Positions 30,886 to 42,105 of a stretch of 64,000 bases of DNA are shown here, piece by piece; the stretch's first letter is position 1; each line of letters starts with the position of its first letter. The notes under the pieces were generated by a model. The model made no database searches. It had not been told where the DNA came from and worked only from the letters and a program-made list of their open reading frames with translations. Source of the DNA: Bettongia penicillata ogilbyi (lineage: Eukaryota; Chordata; Mammalia; Diprotodontia; Potoroidae); contig JAJHZJ010000061.1 in the NCBI GenBank assembly GCA_023548195.1, positions 9,217,378-9,281,377 on the forward strand, given 5' to 3'. A program made the translations under genes and the position numbers.

Positions 30886-31535
30886 TTCAGCATTTATGGT
30901 CCTTTTACAACTTGACTCCACCTACCTTTTTGCCCTTCTTTCATGATATTCCCTTTCGTCTCTTCTTGAGTCTGCCCAAACTGGCCGTCTGCTGTTCCTT
31001 CCACATAGGACTCCATCTCCTGTTTTTTCAAATCTTGGCATCCCTTAGATTAGAACTGGGTCTGCAGAGTTGTTTTCCTTAATATACCAAAAAAATGAAC
31101 ATTTTTGTTTCTAAGTGGAGACCAATAAACATACTTGTCTAAGTACTGGAAGAAGAGCTCTCTGTCTTATCGGGGGAGGGAAAGGCAATAGATCTTTCTC
31201 TGGCTAAATTACAAAGCTACTTTTAGAGAGTCAGAAAATTGGTATGTTTGGCTTGACATGGCTTAGAGGTGAGGACTACTCCCTTCCCACCTCCAGGTCT
31301 TAGAATGTCTAGTTTCTGTCAAAACTCAGTTCAGGTGCCATATTCTACGTGAGTCCTTTCCTGATTTACCCAAGTTACTTTGCATTTGTTTTGCATATAT
31401 TTTGCATATACTATTTTTTACATATACGTATTGCGTTCACTCCTAGAATGTAAGCTCCTTGGAGGGATTATTTCTTTTATGTCTTTGTGTACTTGACAAC
31501 TAACAGATGTCTTAATAAATGCTTGTTCAAAAAGA
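30886..31535 (+). mobile_element. L2 LINE 3' UTR and end, split
   Basis: Left part 30886-31046: acaacttgactccacctacc, ctggccgtctgctgttccttcc. Right part 31262-31535: tctagtttctgtcaaaactcagttcaggtgcc, aatgtaagctccttggaggg, gatgtcttaataaatgcttgttc. The two are separated by the duplicated segment. Confidence 0.8.
31047..31261 (+). repeat. Local dispersed duplication, copy B, inside L2
   Basis: Homologous to 29567-29763. It has about 16 extra bp in the middle (accaataaacatactt region). L2 text continues on both sides, so this is the inserted copy. Confidence 0.8.
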
Positions 31536-31635
31536 AACAAATTTATTAATAAATACTGATTCTTGTTGGTTTTGCTTGCCGGTAGCTCTCAAGCCATTAG
31601 AAAACTGACGATTGCAGGAAAGAAGGAAGGGAATC

Positions 31636-31860
31636 AGCATTTATTAAGCACCTACAATGGATCAAGTGTTTTATAAATATTATCTCATTTTATCTTCACA
31701 ACAGCCTTGGGAGGTAGATGTGTTTATTATCCTCAGTGTACAGTTAAGAAAACTTAAGCAAATAAATTAAGTGACTTGCTAATAAACACGAAGGCAGGAT
31801 GTGAACTTCGGTCTCCCTGATTCCATACCTTGTCTCTATCCACTGTATCACCTAACTGCC
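31636..31860 (-). mobile_element. CORE-SINE (MIR/MAR-type)
   Basis: agcatttattaagcacctacaatgg..tatctcattttatcttcacaacagccttggg..ctatccactgtatcacctaactgcc. Confidence 0.88.
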
Positions 31861-31974
31861 TGTGACACACAGTCAATTTTCCGTTTTCCATGCGGCCAGA
31901 AAACGAGAAGACAAAGGCATATTTGAGTTATTACTCTCCAACGCCTCATCTACCAAGCAAAATTTCATAACACA

Positions 31975-32028
31975 AAGGCAGATAGATGGCACAGGGAAAG
32001 AGTTCTGGGTCTAGAGTCAGGATCAAGA
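31975..32028 (+). mobile_element. SINE head fragment
   Basis: atagatggcacagggaaagagttctgggtctagagtcagg. Confidence 0.5.
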
Positions 32029-32476
32029 CATTGTCATGCTTTGAGCAGACAGTTCTAAGGACTACAAGAGCAAAGAGGTAGCAAAAAAAGAAACGTGGTC
32101 AAGAGAATAAACGCTAACCTGTGAATGAGCAGGTCACAGCTGTGGGACTGGAAAGACATTCCAGTATTTCAAGCCTGATACATGAAGAGAAAGTAATAAG
32201 AATGAAATGTGAAGAGGTGGGGGATGAAATGTGTAGGCTAAGATCCATTTGTGGATATGGCTACTCTGGGTATTTGTTGTACTTATTGGTCACAGAGGTT
32301 TTATGTTTTGTTTTATTTTTCTTTTCCAGTGGAAGTGGGAGAGGGAAGCTAAATGCTTGTTAACTTAGAAAATTTTAATTAAAAAAAAAGAGAGTGATAT
32401 GTGTATGTTTGGGGTTGAGATTGGGAGTATTTTCATTCATTCATTCAAGACTGTATTCTGGAGTCAGTACTTAGTT
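32029..32476. other. No feature recognised
   Basis: An A-run at 32381-32390 and an 80-codon frame at 32121-32363 have no family match. Confidence 0.4.
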
Positions 32477-32575
32477 GGTAGTTGTTCACCTTTTATTTTT
32501 GAAGAAGATCAATGATTTCACTAGGGTGATAGCTTGACTTGCATGTGAATTGGATTTAAGTGAGGCATGGCTGAG
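32477..32575 (-). mobile_element. SINE-B/LINE 3'-end fragment
   Basis: gtagttgttcaccttttatttttgaagaagatc..gcttgacttgcatgtgaattggatttaagtgaggc. Confidence 0.65.
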
Positions 32576-32700
32576 AAGTGGAAGGCACTGAGTCAAGAGT
32601 CAGAAAGACTCAAGTCCCAGTCCTGGTTCTGATGCTTATGACCTGTGTGACTGTGGGCCCTCTCTGAGCCTCAGTTTGCTAACCTGTAAAAGGTTTGGAT
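32576..32700 (+). mobile_element. MIR
   Basis: aaggcactgagtcaagagtcagaaagactc..gacctgtgtgactgtgggccctctctgagcctcagtttgc. Confidence 0.75.
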
Positions 32701-33535
32701 TGAGTGTACTTTGTATTAAAAAAGGTCCATCTTATCTTGAGTTTAAAATATTCCTATCACTTGTGGTTCCAGAACTACTTAGTTATAAGGGACACAATAA
32801 GATGGGGCAACAAAATGGCATTTGCCAGTCACAAGATAGGTCATGGAGGAGGCTTGGTTACTATCATCCTCTCTAAAGGAAGAGTCATAGTTTTTGAGAC
32901 CCTCTCCCTCCCCACCAGTCCTCTCAGTGAGCATCAGATGCCACATCACCTGAAACCTGCATGTCAGACAGCTGGAGCAGACCCCAAGGAGCTGCCACTG
33001 CAGTATCCAGGGTAACTACCAGCCAGGGCAACACTCATCATTTAACCCAGTAACTGAAAATAACACCCATAATTTACTCGAAGCCTCCAGACTTCCCTAG
33101 CACTAGGAACAGACACACCACAGCCTCAAAGAATCTGCCTCTATCTACCTTACTTCCTTTGGACTCCTTTCTCTTCTTGTAGGGAGAAAAATAATAAGAA
33201 AAAAATGGAACTCCAGCCTTTGATGCACAGTTGCTTCTAGCCCAGAATTGGAGGGGAAATCTCTTTTCTACAGATACAAGGGAGACAGTCAATTAGTGTG
33301 CAAAGCCAGGTGGGAAAAAGGGTCTCTAAGAGAACACTTCACATGGCAATCCAGGCAGGTTGGGATGGGCTTCAGTTGGAGCCCTGCTTCTTTGGACTAA
33401 AAATGAGGGTGCTGTTTTTCCTCACTATCTAGATGAAATCATTCTCCTCTTCATGTTTGGTGTTATCTTTTTTTAAAGAACTTAAAAACTTTATTTAGTA
33501 CACTTTGCACATTTCACTCAAACTAGTTTCCCTTA
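32701..33535. other. Unassigned single-copy-looking DNA
   Basis: Holds a 103-codon open frame at 32704-33015. No recognised domain and no splice support, so it is not called. Confidence 0.4.
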
Positions 33536-33785
33536 AGGGGCAGCTAGGTGGCTCTTGGATAGAATACTGGGTCTGGAGTCAAGAAAATTCATCTTCCTGA
33601 GTTCAGATCCAGCCTCAGACAGTTACTACTTGTGTGACCCTGGGCAAGTCACTTACCCCTGTTTGACTCAGTTTCCTCATCTGTAAAATGAACAAGAGAA
33701 GGAAATAGCAAATGTCAAACCACTCCAATGTCTTTGCCAAGAAAACCCCAAAGGAGATCAGTAAAGAATCAGACACAACTAAATA
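33536..33785 (+). mobile_element. SINE-A (tRNA-derived)
   Basis: ggggcagctaggtggctcttggatagaatactggg to agaatcagacacaactaaataaa. Carries a ~9 bp extra stretch (aaatgtcaa) near 33712. Confidence 0.92.
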
Positions 33786-34286
33786 AAAAAGTACATGGTA
33801 GTCAGTTTGGGTCAATTTATTTATGAAGCTTAATTGGGGACCTAGATAGAGCATTCAGCTCCCCTCTCCACAAGAGCAGAATGAGGATTTCTTCATCCAT
33901 TCTCTTCTCACTCCTTGGTTCTTTTCAAGAGTTAACCCTATGATTTGTTTGGGAAAATCATATGGGACTGACAGCATAGCACTGCACACCGTTGTACAAC
34001 CTGATTTCAGGCAAGAAGCAAAGCTCACTGACCCATTAAAAAACTGAGTTCACAGCTGGTCCTATGGGCTGTTCAGCCTCTTTGTTTGAGATGCACCTGC
34101 ATTTTATTCGGATCTGAGTTGCCTCATCTTGCTTCTTTCTACCTTACCCACTCCATCTCCCATCCTCCAGTGATTGGACTTTCCTAGTATCTCAACTCAA
34201 CTTAATGGTGTACTTTCTGCTCACCTCTGTTCTGCATCTTATGCCATAGTAATGCTAACATTGTTATCTTTCATTTCCAGTCTACA
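33786..34286. other. No feature recognised
   Basis: No repeat or exon supported. Confidence 0.4.
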
Positions 34287-34296
34287 TCTTCTAGGT

Positions 34297-34741
34297 ATCT
34301 CTTCTTCAGTGAGCTTTTGAACCTCCTTTTCCATTTGGCTAATTCTGCTTTTGAAAGCATTCTTCTCCTCATTGGCTTTTGAACCTCTTTTGCCAATTGA
34401 GTTAGCCTATTTTTCAAGGTGTTATTTTCTTCAGCATTTTTTTGGGTCTCCTTTAGCAAGGTGTTGACCCGCTTTTCATGCTTTTCTTGCATCTCTCTCA
34501 TTTCTCTTCCCAGTTTTTCCTCCACCTCTCTTACTTGATTTTCAAAATCCTTTTTGTGCTCTTCCATGACCTGAGACCATTGAATATTTGTTTTGGATGT
34601 TTGGGATACAGAAGCCTTGACTTCTATGTCTTTCCCTGATGGTAAGCATTGTTCTTCCTCATCAGAAAGGAAGGGAGGAGATATCTGTTCACCAAGAAAG
34701 TAACCTTCTATGGTCTTATTTTTTTTCCCTTTTCTGGGCAT
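34297..34741 (-). pseudogene. L1 ORF1, N-terminal 148 codons (open)
   Basis: Starts MPKKGKKNKTIEGYFLGEQ and runs through the acidic N-terminus (SDEEEQC) into the coiled coil (KDFENQVREVEEKLGREM, EENNTLKNRLTQLAKEVQK). The frame stays open but the copy ends before the RRM and C-terminal domains, so it could not bind RNA as ORF1p does. The start is the same ATG as in the copy at 1717. Confidence 0.85.
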
Positions 34742-35470
34742 TTTCCCAGCCAGTTACCTGACTTCTGAGATTCCTTTCCACACCTACCTCACCTCCAGAT
34801 TCGCCCAGCTAGTGCTTGGGGTCTGAGATTCAAATGGTGCTTCCCAGCCTCAGGGCTTTCAGCAGGGGCGGGGCTGCTATTCAGTGTAAGATTAAATTCA
34901 GGTGCTCAGGTGGGGGGGCAGTGCTGCTATTCAGTATGGGATTAAGTTCAGCTGCTCAGGTGGGGGCAGGGCCATCACCAGGAGTTCAGTTCCCTGGGGG
35001 GGGGCGGGGTTTATGCAGAGACCTTCAACAATGGATCCGAGCTCCTGTCTGCTTTGAAAGCCCCTGCCTGCTGCTGCCTCCACTGCTGCCTCCCGCGGGG
35101 GCCTGAGTTATGGTGACACTCCTCTCCCCTTTTGGCTAGCCAAAAAGGCTCTCTCACTGACCTTTGCGCCTGTGGGTGGAGGGACTTTCACGGCCCCTGG
35201 AGATTCTGTCCCTGAAGCCTGCTTGGTTCCTCTCAGTGCCGCAAGGCCAAGGCAGGGCTGGGCTCTTCTCTGGGTCCAGTGTGTGATGGACCCTTGGTGT
35301 TGGCTCTTCAGGTCTCTCTGGAACAGAAATCCCCTCCACTCGGGTGTTCTGTGACTTCCACTGCTCCAGAATTTGTTGGGAGTTCTTTTTTAGAGGTATT
35401 TTATGGGCTATGTGTTAGGAGCTAGCATATGTGTGTCTTTGTACTCCACCCTTGGCTCCTCCCCCCCCAC
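34742..35470 (-). promoter_or_regulatory. L1 5' UTR with 50-bp tandem repeat
   Basis: GC-rich leader. Two 50-bp units (34871-34920 and 34921-34970, each with gctgctattcagt and gctcaggtggggg) lie in tandem. The YY1-like aagatggcgg core seen at 976-1000 is altered to aagggtgga here. Confidence 0.65.
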
Positions 35471-35500
35471 CCTATATCTCTTTTTAATAGTCTTCTAGGT

Positions 35501-35924
35501 GATGGCATGATTCTATCACCCAGGGACCCTCATGGAGCGAGACTTCCTACTTGTGATCATCTCCTTCCAGGGGTCAGGACAGAGAATTCCCAGAATACAA
35601 ATTGTCTGAGTCCAGAAAGAAGCCTGTTCCCTGGTTACTGAGGCCTTCCTTTACTTCTAGGAATAGTCTCTGCTTGCTGTTTGAGTGGAAATTAAACATG
35701 CTCTGGTTTCAGCCTGGTGACCTGGTGGTTCACAACTTGGTTACTAACAATGGCTCCTAAAATCATTCCAAATTCCAGCACATACTTGAATTTTGAAGCT
35801 GTCAGTGTTATTGGGGGTACCTTTCTGTGGCACATGAAGGAATAATGAATGACAGATGACATTTGACTGTTCATGGTTCTCCAAGTGCTTTGTTTACATT
35901 TGTCCTCTCCTTTGGTTCTTTGTT
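35501..35924. other. No feature recognised
   Basis: No repeat or exon supported. Confidence 0.4.
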
Positions 35925-36275
35925 GTGGTGCTTTTTGTTGTGTTCATCCTTCATTTTTGAAGAAGACCGTGACATCAGAGAAATGATGACACAGCTTACA
36001 CTTGACTTTGTTTTGAGGCTGTGCAGTTTACCAGCCTCACTTCTCCTCCTGAGTCATCTGAATCCAGTGACCAGATATTCATCAGGATGACTTGAGATGA
36101 CCCAGGATGCAATGGGAGACCTTGGCCTTTTTTAGGCTAGGCCTTTTCATGTACTCACTTGGGGAAGGTAATGCCCCTGAGTGAATAGGCCTCTTTAAGA
36201 AGTGGTCAGGGAATGACCTTTTTAATGAACAAAAGGAAAAAGTAACGAAATCAAACTGGGAGGGAAAGATCACTA
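35925..36275 (-). mobile_element. SINE-B-related element, long variant
   Basis: gttgtgttcatccttcatttttgaagaagacc..catcagagaaatgatgacac..gaatccagtgaccagatattcatcaggatgac, then, instead of the tRNA head, aatgggagaccttggcc..aggcctctttaagaagtggtcaggg..aactgggagggaaag. Confidence 0.8.
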
Positions 36276-36304
36276 TAAGGCAGAAGGTAGACAGTATAGT
36301 TGTA

Positions 36305-36420
36305 ATTAGAAGAAGTTAAATGACTTGCCTAAGATCACACCCATGGAAAGTGGTGGGACCAGAATTCTAATCCAGGTCTCTTGCATAACCCATGCTCTTG
36401 CCAAAGGACTACAGTTGCCT
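36305..36420 (-). mobile_element. MIR
   Basis: gttaaatgacttgcctaagatcacac..attctaatccaggtctcttgc. Confidence 0.65.
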
Positions 36421-36444
36421 TTGAGGATAGGGGATCAAGAATCA

Positions 36445-36592
36445 TTGATTCCACCTCTTTGTCTGTAAGCCTAGAGGTAAACTAGTTCAGCTCTTTTATT
36501 TTACAGATGAGAAAACTGAGGACCACAGAGGTTAAGAAACCTGCCTAAAGTCCCACAAATGGTAGAGATCTGAACTCAAGTCTTCTAGAACT
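36445..36592 (-). mobile_element. MIR
   Basis: tttacagatgagaaaactgaggaccacagaggttaag..agatctgaactcaagtcttc. Confidence 0.75.
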
Positions 36593-36599
36593 TTTGATC

Positions 36600-37299
36600 A
36601 TATCACATCACACAATAGGCACTCACATACAGGACACCACAAGCAAATCAAGATGGAAACTAGTTGGTACCTTTCTTGCTTAATGACCCAGGGTCTATGA
36701 CATCATTCTAGCTAGTTTCTGTGGTATAGATGAAGAGAAAAAAGGACAACTAAACTTGCAGAGATCATATATTTACAATGAATGTTTGCTGACTGACACC
36801 AACAAGTGATGTATACACATACAGAAAGGAATTTGAGGAAGCCACAGTGGAGACAGGGTCTTTCCAGGGTGGACTGCATAGTACCTAAAATGTAAGATCA
36901 GGTGTCTGGGGTCCTCATTGCAACAAGCTTCTGGGAAGAGTCAGAACTAGTGGACAGTTAAAGCTTTTCTGAAAACACCAACCCTGGGGGAAGACTACTT
37001 GTTCTCCCTAGCAGGGCAGGTTTCCTACCTCCTCTACTGTCTGCCACCCCCAGGATCCTACAGCTATCACATTCTATCTACTGACCAGGACAGATTGTCC
37101 ATAAAGTGCTGCCTTACTAAGGGACTAGTGTAATTCAGACAAGACTCTTGGCATCACAATGGCTGGGATCACTGGTAAAATAATGCATATTGGCAGTTGT
37201 AGTTTCCCCCTTTTCTCCAAATCCCCTTTAATTCTGTCTTCAAGTTTCTGAAAGGCTACCATGTGATCAAGGGATTAGATTTACTCTGACCCCAGAGGA
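36600..37299. other. Unassigned single-copy-looking DNA
   Basis: No repeat, RNA gene or exon supported. Confidence 0.45.
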
Positions 37300-37555
37300 T
37301 AGAACCTAAGCAATGAGTAGAATTTGCAGAGTCCAGTTTGGGCTGGACATCAGGAAATCCTTCCTAACAATGAGAGCTGTCCAAAGATAAATGGACCTGC
37401 CAGAAAAAGTGGTGGGTTCCACTTCCTTGGAGGTCTTCCTGCAGAGACTGGATGACCATTTGTTGATGATGTTATAGTGAGGATTCCTTTCTTGCATGGA
37501 AGACAAGATGGCCTCCAAGGTCCTTTCCCACCCTCATGTTCTGTGATTCTCCTCC
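37300..37555 (+). mobile_element. CR1/L3-type LINE 3' end
   Basis: agtttgggctggacatcaggaaatccttcctaacaatgagagctgtcc..ttccttggaggtcttcctgcagagactggatgacc..caaggtcctttccc matches the CR1-type 3' region. Confidence 0.75.
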
Positions 37556-37734
37556 AAAAATACATATAGTTGGAGTCTTTCCCAGTCCCTAACCTCCTCT
37601 ACCCTCACTTTGCATGTGACCCTTGGAACCAGGGATACACTAGTAAATGTAAATAACCAACTACCTGGGGAGAAAAAGTATATATAACATACTTGTACAT
37701 TTAATGTGCATTATTATCATTTTCTTTATTACTC

Positions 37735-37870
37735 TCTTAAGTCTAGACAATCAACAAGGCAATAAATCAAGCCCTGATGTTTGCCAGTTTCCAAGATGTA
37801 AATGGTCACGCTGAAAATTTAAAAATTGACTCTCTGAAGCTAATTTGAACTAGCCCCAGAACACCCCTGC
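37735..37870. repeat. Unassigned dispersed repeat, copy 2
   Basis: aataaatcaagccctgatgtttgccagtttccaagatgtaaatggtcac..gactctctgaagcta corresponds to 8031-8130. Confidence 0.5.
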
Positions 37871-38384
37871 CTGGAATCCTCCCTTCTGATGTACTAATGA
37901 CATACAGCTTTTCCCTCAAGATACTACATCTCTTGGCGCCCACTCTCAGGCTAATAGCTCCTTCTCTAACATCCCCTGACATGCCAGGCCAGGAGTAGGT
38001 GGCAGCTGTGGCATACTCCCTCCTTGCTAATGACACTGTCACATACTCTGTTTGCCACCATCACTAAGTAACTCCCTCTTCTCTTTCTAAGCTCATTCAG
38101 TTGTGTACAGATCTTTGACTTGGTTATTTACAAACCGCCAGGTCATTCTTTCTCCTCCCTAATAAATTCAGTACCTGATTGGTTCTCTGCCTTTTTCTCT
38201 CTCAAACCCTGCCACTTTTGAACACCCTGGTCTCCTACCTCCTCATCCTCTTCAATTCCTATGACCCCAGTTTCCCAATCTACCCCATGAACAGGAGTGT
38301 CATGTTAAAACACTACTCCCTTTCCAGCTACATTCATCTGAATTTATCACAGGTGCTGGCATTTCCAGTTACAGTTTTTTGTGC
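37871..38384. other. No feature recognised
   Basis: Pyrimidine-leaning. A 96-codon frame at 38179-38469 ends inside the SINE that follows, so it is not a gene. Confidence 0.4.
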
Positions 38385-38650
38385 AGGCAATACAGAGGAT
38401 AGAATGCTGGTCCTGAAGTCAGGGAGACCTGAGTTCAAACTTGCTCTCAGATACTTACTAGCTATGTAACCCTAGACAGGTCTCCCGACCTCCATCTGCC
38501 TCAGTTTCCTCATTTGAATATGAGAACAGTAATAACTGCCTCCCGTGGTTGTTGTAAAGATTGAATAAGGTAAGAATTGTAAAGCTCTTAGCACCGTGTC
38601 TAGTACATAGTAAGCACTACATAAATATTAGCTATTGTTATTCTTATTTG
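38385..38650 (+). mobile_element. CORE-SINE (MIR/MAR-type), complete
   Basis: Head (aggatagaatgctggtcctgaagtcagg), core (ttactagctatgtaaccctag), and L2-like tail (cacgtgtc-type, agtacatagtaagcactacataaatattagctattgttatt). Confidence 0.88.
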
Positions 38651-40012
38651 GGGACTAAGGAAAATGATATTCCATGTCTTTTGGCTGGTCCCTATGACTA
38701 GAGATAGAAGTTCACTTCAGGAAAACATGAATAAAACATCTGTGTCTATGGTTAATTGCAAAGACGTGTGATCAACAGACACCCTCTTTTTTTTTACAGC
38801 TCATCACTCCTACTAAGAGGACTGAAAACATTACCTCTGCTTATGTGATCTGGAAATACAGCCAAGTCCTGAATATCTGCATAGTGATTATCGCTTCGGC
38901 AAATTATGCATACCTACTGGGAGTTTTCTCCTACTGCCCAGCTGATTCAAGTCCACCAGCCCACTGATCATAGAAATCTAATGTGGGGAGTCAGCTCAGA
39001 GCCCCAACAGAGCTGCGGACTATTGTCAGCAGTTCTCTGTCAGTTGGGTCATCCTCCTCTTCACTGGTGCAGAGAACTGGCATTCATCTTAATATCCTGT
39101 GCACTGGACACAACAGAGAGAGAGAGAGAGAGAGAGGAGCCAAGCCATCAGCAGAGTGGTGCTCAGGAAATGGTTTCCTTTGTGACTGATTATAGCATTA
39201 CCCCCCAGTGAGTGTCTGCTCTCACTGATGACTTATGTAACTCACCAGCTGAAATCTGCCCTTTGACCTCCATAGTGTGTCTAGGATCCATCAGCTGGTG
39301 CTATCGACATGTAGCTTCCTGATGAAGGTAGGGGAAGCAGGGTAACAGAATGAAATCTTTGAGTGATCAGAAATACAATAAGTGGTTTCCTGTGTGACGA
39401 GGGAAAGATGATGGGGTGGGATGAGGAGAAACAACTAAGCAATGATAGATGTGTGATTCTTGCCCATGTTATCAATCATGGGAATGATATGGCAAAGGCA
39501 TGGGATGAAACATGGTCCAGGGCATTCCCCTCAAACAGAAGCTTTCCCAGCTAATTCCAGTGTCGGCTGAGGAACTTTCCATTGTTACTACCCAAGGGAC
39601 CAGTTTCTTCTCTGAAGACTATGCCCATGGGATCACAGACTTTCTCCCCTATGCCATTACTCCTCTCCCCCTCTTTACTCCCTGCTCCCCTCCCTGCAGT
39701 CTCTGTAATATTGCAAGGTCTGCATCAGTTTAGAGGTAAGCTAGCTTGGGTCTTGGGGTGTGTGGAGACCTCAAGTATAAAATACACCCAGGATGATTAT
39801 CACAGTTAGAGCGTCTCTGCTCCTTCTAGCTTGCCTCAAATTCATCCACAGAGCTTACTAAATGATAATGCAGTGTGAGCATGCCTTTGACAATGTAAGC
39901 ATATCTTCAACCTATTTTATTACAGAAAAAGTCACCCACTTTAAATGGCAGCAGTCAAAAACATTCCATATTTTGATATGACTGCATTTTATAAAAGTAC
40001 ATTCTTTCATGA
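38651..40012. other. Unassigned single-copy-looking DNA
   Basis: 1.36 kb without a recognised repeat except (GA)n at 39112-39136. A T-run plus acag at 38788-38800 precedes ~57 open codons, but there is no donor site or homology. Confidence 0.45.
39112..39136 (+). repeat. (GA)n microsatellite
   Basis: About 12 GA units. Confidence 0.95.
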
Positions 40013-40175
40013 GAGGCAGTGGAGAGAGTATTGAACTATATTGCCTCTGACATTGGCTATGTGATGACTGGCAAGTCCCTTAATGTCCCTCTGTGAGCCT
40101 CAGTTTTCTCATCTATAAAATGGGGATGATAATGCTTGTAGTCTGCATTTCATAGGTATATTTTGATCAATATGA
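40013..40175 (+). mobile_element. MIR
   Basis: aggcagtggagagagtattgaac..gtgagcctcagttttctcatctataaaatggggatgataatg. Confidence 0.8.
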
Positions 40176-40190
40176 TAATGGATGCAATAT

Positions 40191-40441
40191 CAACAATAAT
40201 AATAGTAAGCATTTATATAGCACTTTCAGGTTTGTAAAGCTCTTTACAAATATTATCTCATTGGATCAAAGAGGGAGGTAGATGCTATTATTATCCCCAT
40301 TTAGAGATAAGGAAACTGAGGTAGACAAAGGTTAATGTCTTGTCCTAGGTTATACAGCTAGGACCTATCTGGAGCTGGACTTGAACTCACATCTTGTTCA
40401 CTCTAGGTTCAGCACTGTATCCACTGAATCATCCAACTGCC
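40191..40441 (-). mobile_element. CORE-SINE (MIR/MAR-type), near complete
   Basis: aatagtaagcatttatatagcactttcagg to gcactgtatccactgaatcatccaactgcc. It lies head-to-head with the MIR just upstream. Confidence 0.9.
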
Positions 40442-40599
40442 ATTTTACTACATGTAAAGTGCTTTGCAAAATTTAAAGCACAATGTTAATATCAGTTGTT
40501 ATTATAGATGTAACCTGGGGTTCCAGCCTGGTGCTTGAGCACAGATAAATAATGTCTATGACAAACTTAAAATCATCCTTAGTTACTAAAGCCTTTGGA

Positions 40600-40670
40600 T
40601 TCCTCAGTGGCACCCAGAATAGCACTTCATACAAGATAGGGGTCCAATAAATATTTATTGAGTGAAAGAA
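40600..40670 (+). mobile_element. L2/MIR 3' tail
   Basis: cacccagaatagcacttcatacaagataggggtccaataaatatttattgagtg. Confidence 0.65.
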
Positions 40671-41224
40671 TGAAACTAGGGTCAGGCTTTTATAGTCATC
40701 TACAACTCTTCTTCCAAGTTCACCCCAATTCCCTGCTTCCATCTACAATTTCATCCCAAGCTAGTCCTGGGAAGACTTACATAGTTCTTCTGATCACTGA
40801 GACACTGAGGGAATAGAGGTCTTTCTCTTTGGACTATAGGCTTGTTTACTCCTCAGTTCCAAGTGAAAACTTGTCTTCTCTTAGTCACCTGAATTCCAGC
40901 TCAGAGACTTCTTCCCTGGACTCCACTGATAGCATTTCCCTGAAATTGCCTCTCTCCTTCCAGGAGAGTGTTCAGAGATGCTGATACTCTGCAGGCTTTT
41001 ATGTTGGTTCTCCAGAGTACTCAAGCATCCTCCTGCTTTCTGACTCATTGTTTCTCTAAAAGCCCCCAATTCCTTTACCTCTCTGTTCCGTACTCCCACA
41101 CAGCATCACATCATACCTCCCTTTTCAGGTCTTTTCTGCAAAAGTTGTCTCCTCCAAGCAAACATTAAGCATAAATATTAGCTACTATAGCTATGGTCTT
41201 TAATGAACTTTTGAGTGTGTTGTA
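40671..41224. other. No feature recognised
   Basis: No repeat or exon supported. Confidence 0.4.
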
Positions 41225-41430
41225 TGTTAGCTGGGAAGACCTCGGACAATTACTAGCTATATGATCCTGAGGAAGCCACTTAACTTCTGCCTCAGTTTCC
41301 TCAACTATAAATTGGGGATAATAATAGCACCTACCACTCAGGGTTGTTTTGAGGATCAAATGAGATATTTGAAAATCACTCTGCAGATCTCAAAGCACTA
41401 TATAAATGCTTGTTATTATTATTAGATGAG
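41225..41430 (+). mobile_element. CORE-SINE/MIR
   Basis: ttactagctatatgatcctgaggaagccacttaac..ctcagggttgttttgaggatcaaatgagatatttg..cactatataaatgcttgttattatt. Confidence 0.85.
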
Positions 41431-42024
41431 AGAAGAAAGATAATTACTTAACAAATGATTTCACAGGAATATGTGGGTGGAGATCCCAAACCCAATCTTT
41501 GACCAGGACATTTCCAGATTGCCTGGATCTCATATTATAAAACAGACAAAAATGCTCCATTTAGGGTCCTGGCCAGGTGAAGGTAAAACCCCTGATCAGG
41601 GTGTTCTAGAGGGATGGACTTATTTTGTGCCATGTTGGACAGGGAAACTGGGGTGCACCTCTGAGCGACTAGAAAGGATACCTGATCAGTTAACTTGCGA
41701 ACTAGGAAGTCATTAATTCCTGTGCTAGATAGACTTCTTTTGCATATGTTTTTGATTGCTAGTAACTCTATTTTAAATATTTCCATATGCTCTCTTTCCT
41801 TATAAATAAATCCTAGAAGAAGACACACTGGGTCTTCACGGTGTGTTGACAGAATAGGGGAAGAAGGGGAGGGAGTACATGTTGGTAGCAAAGCACTTAG
41901 GTATGGTGGTGGCAGCAGAAGGAGGAAATGAGGGTCTTCACTCTTAGCAAGTGCGTGGGGCAAGAGAAATTGTGGCAGGAATCTGGAGGGAATGCACTAT
42001 GTTTATATTTGTTCCGGTGGCAAG
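41431..42024. other. No feature recognised
   Basis: A 142-codon minus frame (41535-41963) is open but has no domain or splice support. Confidence 0.4.
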
Positions 42025-42105
42025 CAACATTTGCCTTTCTTTGCATCCCTAGGACTTAGCACAGTACCTGGCATATAGTAGGTACTTGATAAGTGTTTAG
42101 TTATG
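42025..42105 (+). mobile_element. L2 LINE 3' end
   Basis: ctttgcatccctaggacttagcacagtacctggcatatagtaggtacttgataag. Confidence 0.8.

Larger units (their letters stand above)
34297..35490 (-). mobile_element. L1/HAL1 5' portion: complete 5' end, missing 3' end
   Basis: Minus-strand order is ~20 bp of extra text, a G run and aggagccaagggtggagt (L1 start, 35470-35440), a ~730 bp 5' UTR, ATG at 34741, then 148 codons of ORF1. Homology stops at about 34297 without a poly(A) tail. The 10-mer tcttctaggt at 34287-34296 and 35491-35500 flanks it. L1 copies normally lose the 5' end, so this is the reverse of the usual truncation. Confidence 0.8.

Noticed and set aside
32704..33015. 103-codon frame as a possible processed pseudogene
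   Set aside because: No parent gene recognised, no poly(A) tail or TSD found.
34850..35350. CpG-island promoter of a host gene
   Set aside because: The GC-rich stretch is the 5' UTR of a truncated L1; no host exon follows.
38788..38972. Exon after a polypyrimidine tract and acag acceptor
   Set aside because: About 57 open codons with no donor site, homology or downstream exon; such a run is common by chance.
41535..41963. 142-codon minus frame as a gene
   Set aside because: Low-complexity Leu/Ser/Pro content from pyrimidine-rich sequence, no domain.
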